A stretch of DNA of 64,000 bases from Granulosicoccus sp045106855 (lineage in GTDB: Bacteria > Pseudomonadota > Gammaproteobacteria > Granulosicoccales > Granulosicoccaceae). Below, piece after piece: positions 59,145 to 64,000 of this stretch; position 1 is the stretch's first letter, and every line of letters starts with the position of its first letter. The position numbers were made by a program, and so were the translations under genes. Below the pieces are notes generated by a model. That model did no database searches. It had not been told where the DNA came from and saw only the letters and a list, made by a program, of their open reading frames with translations. The DNA lies in NCBI GenBank assembly GCA_045106855.1, contig JBGCFI010000013.1, positions 1-64,000 of the forward strand. The letters are read 5' to 3'.

Positions 59145-60892
59145 GCGGACAACGTTCGTTCTCTTGTGTTTTCAGGGGTTGAGCGCTGAAGGGCGGTGTT
59201 TAACATGCCGAGCAATAGCGTAAAGAATGCCTTTGGTGTGGTTGCATCCTCTGGTTTCAGATCTCCAAACGAGTCTGACAGATACTGATAAATGACAAGG
59301 TTTTCAGACTCCATGAACCTCCTGGCCACAGGGCCTGCATGCCTGAGGCAATACCAGTCCGAGACCAGACGGGTCATGGAACACGTGGCCAGTTTCTTCA
59401 TGTTCAACCCGTAGTCAGCCATTGTTGGTTCTATCCGGACTAGCAGTTCAGGGGCGGCAGTTTTGGTTTGCTGAGTCAAGTCTACGTTGTCTGTTTCGAC
59501 AGCATCAGAATACATGTACAACGCAAGATCAGCGGCAGTGGTGTGGCGTATGGAATGAGCAATATTTGCCGGCCATTCTTTGTTCAGGTAGTGGTGTACG
59601 ACTCTGGTGAACATCCGTTGGTACAGAAAATCTCCGTAATTCGATGCTTCCAGTGCAGTGGTAGCAGCATCACCTGATTCTGTGCTCTCTTTTCGATAGT
59701 AGGTCAATAGCGATTGGTCAAGTGGCATTGATGATAGCTGTACGCTATCGATGTGCAGGCTGTCAGTGTTTGTGTGAACCACTTTGTAGCACGCAGGAAA
59801 TGCAACCAGCGATGGTACTGCACAGTCTTCTAACACCTGAGAATCTAATGATTGTTGTGACAGTGCGCTCACATGCAGGTGGCCACTGAAGTGCATGCGA
59901 AGCCCTGAGTGCAATAACTTTTCGGATACGGATTTTTCGGGTTTGCGTCGGAGCATTTCATGGTCACCAAAGAGTTTCATGGCGCTATTAGCCGTGTCGG
60001 CAAAGGGGTCGATTATCGGGTAATGCGAAAATGCAATCAGCGTTTTACCTGTCTGCTCAGCGCGCGCGCACACCTCAACAATCCACTGGATGAGATGAGG
60101 TCTGTTTTTCAGTACTGAATTCCAGCCGGCATCAGAGCTGTCGAGAAATGCCTTTTTTTGCGATGGCGTCCATTGCCCGTTACGTGGCTCGAACACGTTG
60201 GCATCAATCATAAGAAGCCAAAGCCCCTCGACAGGTTCGACGAGATACGAGGCGTCTACCAGCTGGTGTGTGGTAAGCCCGTCTTCAGAGCGTGCATCAT
60301 ACCGGCGGGCGTCCAATGCGTCATTTACGCCGAATGGTGTTTCCCAGTGTACATATTCAGGTCGTTGGAACAGTCCGAAATCAGACATTTTGGTGATACC
60401 ATCTGCAACCCCCTCACAGTACATTCCGGGTGTAAGAACAGCAGACTCGGGTTCAGTTGCTGCCACCTTCGGATCACTGGTAACCAGAACAGTTTCACCG
60501 GCGCTACTGACAAAACGAGTGGATTGATGCTTACCTTGCAGCCCGTAAGCATCATGGTTGCCTGTTATTGCATAAAAGCTCGTTCCGAATTGCTTGCGAT
60601 GCTGGCGTAGAATATCGATTAACCGATCTGTTGCCTCGATTTGTCCGTCATCGGTGTAGTCTCCGAGCAGCACAACATGTTTGATGCCTCTTTTTTCAAT
60701 GTCCTGCAAGGTCAGCATCAGGGCGGCTTTACTTTCGTTAAAAACACGTGAGGATCGACGTGTGTCGGCCCAGCTTCTTAACACACGTTGTTGGCCATCA
60801 AGCGATATGCCAGGACATCCGTAGTGACTTTCCATGTCGTGAAAATGCGCGTCGGCAATAATGGCAATCGGCGGTAGTTGTGCGTTACTCAC
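59141..60892 (-). CDS. Calcineurin-like metallophosphoesterase
   Basis: A 583-residue cytoplasmic protein without signal peptide. All metallophosphoesterase motifs are in the first 350 residues: ADAHFHD, VLLGDYTDDGQIE, AITGNHDAYG, IAFSHYPIIDP, and FSGHLHVSA, which supply the two-metal centre. The C-terminal 200 residues form an additional region (ALYMYSDAV, RHAGPVARRFMES) that was not recognised. Its start at 60892 faces the glycosyltransferase gene on the other strand. The substrate (nucleotide, phospholipid or glycan phosphate) is unknown. Confidence 0.88.
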   Translation of the reverse strand: MSNAQLPPIAIIADAHFHDMESHYGCPGISLDGQQRVLRSWADTRRSSRVFNESKAALMLTLQDIEKRGIKHVVLLGDYTDDGQIEATDRLIDILRQHRKQFGTSFYAITGNHDAYGLQGKHQSTRFVSSAGETVLVTSDPKVAATEPESAVLTPGMYCEGVADGITKMSDFGLFQRPEYVHWETPFGVNDALDARRYDARSEDGLTTHQLVDASYLVEPVEGLWLLMIDANVFEPRNGQWTPSQKKAFLDSSDAGWNSVLKNRPHLIQWIVEVCARAEQTGKTLIAFSHYPIIDPFADTANSAMKLFGDHEMLRRKPEKSVSEKLLHSGLRMHFSGHLHVSALSQQSLDSQVLEDCAVPSLVAFPACYKVVHTNTDSLHIDSVQLSSMPLDQSLLTYYRKESTESGDAATTALEASNYGDFLYQRMFTRVVHHYLNKEWPANIAHSIRHTTAADLALYMYSDAVETDNVDLTQQTKTAAPELLVRIEPTMADYGLNMKKLATCSMTRLVSDWYCLRHAGPVARRFMESENLVIYQYLSDSFGDLKPEDATTPKAFFTLLLGMLNTALQRSTPENTRERTLSA

Positions 60893-61007
60893 CGACTACC
60901 ACCTGTCCGCAAAATGCCAATGGATAATTCCCGGTGCAACTCGTGTAACATTCATTAGAGGGTGTGCGCCCAACAGAGTAAGATCAGCCAAGTTTACGGT
61001 ATTCGAT

Positions 61008-62108
61008 GTGAACCAGAAAATTATCGCGTTCTACTCGCCGTTAAAACCTGTAGCACACCTGACTCCTTCGGGTGATCGGCTCATGGCACGTTTGCTGGTG
61101 AACTGCCTGGAACGTTCGGGTTTTCGAGTCGATATTGCTTCACAACTTCGTTCTTTTCTGAAAAATCCGGATAGTGAATCTGACAAGGCTGTATTGGTTC
61201 AGCAAGCTGATCTTGACATTGAACGCCTGTCAGCACAGTGGATGCAGCATGGCGCACCTCGACTCTGGTTCTGTTATCACCCGTATTACAAAGCGCCTGA
61301 CCTGATCGGACCGCCGATGTGCAAGCGTTTCGATATACCTTACGTGACTGCGGAAGCCAGCTACTCAAAACGGCGTCGGCACGGGGGATGGGCACAGCTT
61401 CAGGAAACAGTCCTGTCATCGGTTAATCAGGCAGCGGTTAACATCTGTTTTACCGAACGGGATAGGGTAGGTCTGCAACAGGCATCTCAGGAAGCCACGT
61501 TGGCAAGGCTGCGACCTTTTATCAACACCTCAGGTTTTATCAACGAGACATCCTGTCGTGATTCATCACGTCTGGTGACTGTTGCGATGATGCGGGCAGG
61601 GGATAAGATGAACAGTTATACGATACTTGCCGATGCTCTAAAGAGGCTGCTGCATCTGCCCTGGACTCTGTCGATCGTGGGAGACGGGCCATTGCTCGGT
61701 GAGGTTCAAAGCCTGTTTAGCGAGATTCCGTCCGAGCGTCTGGAATGGCATGGTTTACTGGAACAATCTGCAATCTCGAAACTGCTTGCCAGAAGCACAT
61801 TGTATGTCTGGCCAGGTTGTGGAGAAGCGTATGGCCTGGCCTACCTTGAGGCACAGGCTGCAGGTGTTCCGGTGCTTGCTTTCGACACGGCAGGTGTGTC
61901 CGAAGTCGTTGAGCACGGCAATACGGGAGTCTTGACGCCTGATGGTGATGTTGCACAGTACGCTGCTACGCTCTCGTCATTGCTGGACGAGCCCCAGCGG
62001 CTTAGGCAGCTATCCGACAACGCTGTGAAGTATGTGCAGCAAAACCATTCATTAGACCCTGCAAGTCTTGTTTTGCGGGATATCCTTAAAAGGCATGTTG
62101 GTATATGA
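61008..62108 (+). CDS. Glycosyltransferase family 4 protein
   Basis: A 366-residue GT-B glycosyltransferase that transfers a sugar from a nucleotide donor. The N-terminus MNQKIIAFYSPLKPVAHLTPSGDR resembles a first strand and sugar-acceptor loop in this group. The C-terminal donor domain has LSIVGDGPLLGEVQSL, the GCGEAYGLAYLEAQAAGVPVLAFD motif with the Glu-x7-Glu pattern, and EVVEHGNTGVL. The frame opens at 60861, overlapping the divergent phosphoesterase; the GTG at 61008 fits homology and leaves room for promoters. Its stop overlaps the deacetylase start by 4 bp, so the two are coupled. Confidence 0.85.
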   Translation: MNQKIIAFYSPLKPVAHLTPSGDRLMARLLVNCLERSGFRVDIASQLRSFLKNPDSESDKAVLVQQADLDIERLSAQWMQHGAPRLWFCYHPYYKAPDLIGPPMCKRFDIPYVTAEASYSKRRRHGGWAQLQETVLSSVNQAAVNICFTERDRVGLQQASQEATLARLRPFINTSGFINETSCRDSSRLVTVAMMRAGDKMNSYTILADALKRLLHLPWTLSIVGDGPLLGEVQSLFSEIPSERLEWHGLLEQSAISKLLARSTLYVWPGCGEAYGLAYLEAQAAGVPVLAFDTAGVSEVVEHGNTGVLTPDGDVAQYAATLSSLLDEPQRLRQLSDNAVKYVQQNHSLDPASLVLRDILKRHVGI

Positions 62109-62848
62109 GTGCAACTCCGGCCCACCCCTTGTCAGTCGTGATTGATGCACTGCACGAAAGAGCCGTAGCCGGGCTTCCCGTTAACTTCTGGTTTCGTGAC
62201 GATGATGCTGTTGAGCCGTGTGAATCACTGGATCGACTGTTGGAACTTACCGATGCGTTTTCTGTTCCATTAACGCTTGCCGTTATTCCCGCTTTAAGCG
62301 GACATGCGCTCGCACAGCAACTTGCCAGCAGGCGTCATGTATCCGTGGCGGTGCATGGCTGGTCACATACTAATTACGCATCGGCAGATGAAAAAAAACA
62401 GGAGTTAGGCAACCATCGGGCATTGAACGATGTTCTTGATGAACTACAACGCGGCTTACACAGGCTTCGCAACTTGCATGGATTGCGGTTTGTGCCATTG
62501 CTGGTGCCACCCTGGAATCGCATATCTGCTGAAATCCTGGATCATCTGAGTGAGCTTGGATACGTTGCAGTGTCCACGTTTGGCGATGAAAGCCCAACGC
62601 CTGTGGTGTCAATCAATACGCAAGTAGACATCATTGACTGGAGGGGTAGCAGGGGAGGTCGCCCCGTTGCCAATCTTGCCAGCGAGATTGTTGCGCTAAT
62701 TCAAAGTGGCCGATCATCAATTGGCATTCTGTCTCACCAGCTGGTACATGATGAGCAAGCCTGGCAATTTCTGGAGCAACTTTTTACTGTCTTGTCAGGG
62801 CATCCCGGCGCGCGTTGGTTAGCTGTTTCGGATTTGCTTGATCCATAG
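62105..62848 (+). CDS. Polysaccharide deacetylase family protein (NodB-like)
   Basis: A 247-residue carbohydrate-esterase-4-like protein without a signal peptide. The catalytic-Asp/metal motif is WFRDDDAVEP and the metal histidines are in AVHGWSHTNYAS. LVPPWNRIS corresponds to the third motif. Members of this short cytoplasmic branch occur with glycosyltransferases and are presumed to deacetylate a glycan intermediate. The ATG overlaps the stop of the GT4 gene (ATGA), indicating coupled synthesis of the two. It converges on the minus-strand DXD glycosyltransferase across 42 bp. Confidence 0.85.
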   Translation: MSATPAHPLSVVIDALHERAVAGLPVNFWFRDDDAVEPCESLDRLLELTDAFSVPLTLAVIPALSGHALAQQLASRRHVSVAVHGWSHTNYASADEKKQELGNHRALNDVLDELQRGLHRLRNLHGLRFVPLLVPPWNRISAEILDHLSELGYVAVSTFGDESPTPVVSINTQVDIIDWRGSRGGRPVANLASEIVALIQSGRSSIGILSHQLVHDEQAWQFLEQLFTVLSGHPGARWLAVSDLLDP

Positions 62849-62890
62849 CTTTAGGGTATGGACTTCTGTGCCTGGCGACATAGATACGGG

Positions 62891-63859
62891 CTATCTTTGC
62901 CAGGATCGCCATGCGAGCAGGAGGCCACTGTCGTTCAGACTTGTTTGTTCGCACCACTTTTTAACTTGTGACAACGTTGCCTCTTGCGGTAGTTGTCCGG
63001 CGACGATATCAGCATCGGCAAGTGTCACTGAGCCGCCGCGACACATCAATGTATATAGCAATGGTCCGGTTGACCACCATGCAGGTGCTTTAGGCAATTC
63101 GGTGGTGACAGCAGCCAACGCATCGATAAGCCGGGTAAACACCGGGTGATCCTTTGGCGCTGCAATGAATGAATTCGCCAGCAGCAAGCTGCCCTTGCCA
63201 GTATTTCGTGGTGTGTTTTCGGCCATGGTGACTAATCCTGTCATGGGCAGCAGATCGTGAAAGCTTATGTCATTACGTACTGGATACCAGTCGCAATCAA
63301 GGTATACACCACCATGCTCCTTTAGAATCAAGTAACGGGCGACATCGACAGCACCGGGTAAGTCGCCTTTAGCGCGCATGCTCTGGTAAGCGGTATTGTC
63401 TTCAATACCAAGTTCACGCAAGTTATCTTCCTGCCACAATTGATACACATAGCCGTGGGTGTCAGCGTGTTCGCGCCAGGCATCAACTCCGACAGGCGCT
63501 TGCATGGAACCTATCCAGATCTGGTGAATGAGTTCCGGTACTGGCAGGCGGTTGGCATCGGTAATACTCTTGCGTTCGGAGAGCGTAAATTTCGCGTACT
63601 TGTTAAGTACATCAACCTGAGGAACCAGGTGGTATTGAAACCCGACACTGCGGATTCCATCGCATTGCGCCTTGGCTAGTTTCAGAAATGCCGAGTGAAG
63701 CCTGCGAGGCAGGCCAATTGATGTGGTGTGTCCCAGCAAGGCAGAATCAGGGTCCGACTGCAGGGACTCCAATAGGGCATGAGCTTCTGTAAAACGGCCC
63801 GAAGTGCGCAATGAAGCGGCTTCATCAAGCTGCTGGTTGAGTATGAACTTTGATGTCAT
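62891..63859 (-). CDS. DXD-motif glycosyltransferase (GT32/capsule-type)
   Basis: A 322-residue protein. Residues 1-85 form a helical, TPR-like lead (EAASLRTSGRFTEAHALLES). The catalytic part begins IHQIWIGS and continues to DVARYLILKEHGGVYLDCDWY, with the DCD (DXD) metal-nucleotide-sugar motif of the Gly_transf_sug superfamily. It is related to enzymes that extend capsules, mannans or toxin-type sugars. It lies opposite a GT4-deacetylase pair, so the region may form a small glycan-synthesis locus. Acceptor and donor cannot be told from sequence. Confidence 0.88.
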   Translation of the reverse strand: MTSKFILNQQLDEAASLRTSGRFTEAHALLESLQSDPDSALLGHTTSIGLPRRLHSAFLKLAKAQCDGIRSVGFQYHLVPQVDVLNKYAKFTLSERKSITDANRLPVPELIHQIWIGSMQAPVGVDAWREHADTHGYVYQLWQEDNLRELGIEDNTAYQSMRAKGDLPGAVDVARYLILKEHGGVYLDCDWYPVRNDISFHDLLPMTGLVTMAENTPRNTGKGSLLLANSFIAAPKDHPVFTRLIDALAAVTTELPKAPAWWSTGPLLYTLMCRGGSVTLADADIVAGQLPQEATLSQVKKWCEQTSLNDSGLLLAWRSWQR

Positions 63860-63874
63860 TGGATTTTCGTCGAT

Positions 63875-64000
63875 TTAGCCGGACGACTTTTTCAGGCTCA
63901 TGGTATCGTGATAATCAGCTGATCCGGTTCTGTGCCTGGAGATGCGTTCCACGCACCTTAAAGCAATGTCTGTAAGCTTTGATGGTTGCGTTAACACTTT
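63875..64000 (-). CDS. Possible C-terminal end of a gene cut by the window edge
   Basis: On the minus strand a frame is open from the window end to a stop at 63875-63877 (41 codons, ending MSLKKSSG). It lies 15 bp upstream of the glycosyltransferase start, an operon-like spacing. A second minus frame is also open for 27 codons, so the choice is uncertain and no family is recognised. Confidence 0.25.
   Translation of the reverse strand, partial: KVLTQPSKLTDIALRCVERISRHRTGSADYHDTMSLKKSSG

Overview
The window is an ordinary, densely packed chromosomal segment of a Gram-negative bacterium, most probably a free-living, marine-type gammaproteobacterium. The evidence is gene content and gene order: rpiA/ilvA, then ygfA (fau) - 6S RNA - zapA - zapB-like, diverging from ygfB - pepP - ubiH; the rpsP-rimM-trmD-rplS operon; pcnB-folK-deoxynucleoside kinase; hslR, ycgL, trhO, slt and bolA. 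A TRAP transporter, cobalamin-dependent MetH and a sizeable set of lipoproteins suit a marine or environmental lifestyle. GC content looks near 50-55% by eye. A relative of Granulosicoccus/Chromatiales is only a guess. No insertion sequences, phage genes, CRISPR arrays, tRNA or rRNA genes were seen.

Layout. 1-2225: a cut-off VOC-family protein and glutamine-dependent NAD+ synthetase (minus strand). 2404-9810: a probable catabolic locus with a DctQ-DctM-DctP TRAP transporter, a glutamine-synthetase-like gamma-glutamyl-amine ligase, an aldehyde dehydrogenase and an iron-type alcohol dehydrogenase. 9952-11814: a KefB/C-like K+/H+ antiporter. 11958-16808: an ABC export cassette whose two permeases both carry a C-terminal gluzincin-type peptidase domain, one with an intact HExxH motif and one degenerate. 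16824-19316: a GGDEF protein with an eroded EAL domain. 19317-19820: an AT-rich regulatory region with overlapping hairpins. 19821-23516: metH. 23683-25749: rpsP-rimM-trmD-rplS, closed by a strong terminator. 26072-28039: htpG behind a good sigma-32-type promoter.

28200-36182: two monoheme cytochromes c, ycgL, hslR, pcnB, folK, a deoxynucleoside kinase, and a response regulator/CHASE2 histidine kinase pair. 36263-43428: the conserved rpiA to ubiH block with 6S RNA at its usual place between zapA and fau. 43596-49703: a CLC chloride transporter, metY with a coupled alpha/beta hydrolase, adk, a methyltransferase and trhO. 49835-53640: slt, bolA and a lipoprotein hydrolase. 53749-59144: a large AsmA-like protein with six repeat modules, a possible small membrane ORF, lipoproteins and a lipase-like protein. 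59141-64000: a metallophosphoesterase and a glycan-related group (GT4 glycosyltransferase, NodB-type deacetylase, DXD glycosyltransferase).

The most unusual items are the ABC permease-metallopeptidase pair, the TRAP/gamma-glutamylation catabolic locus, the alternative hairpins upstream of metH, and the 71-79-residue periodicity of the AsmA-like protein. All functions are read from sequence by eye; no database search was possible.
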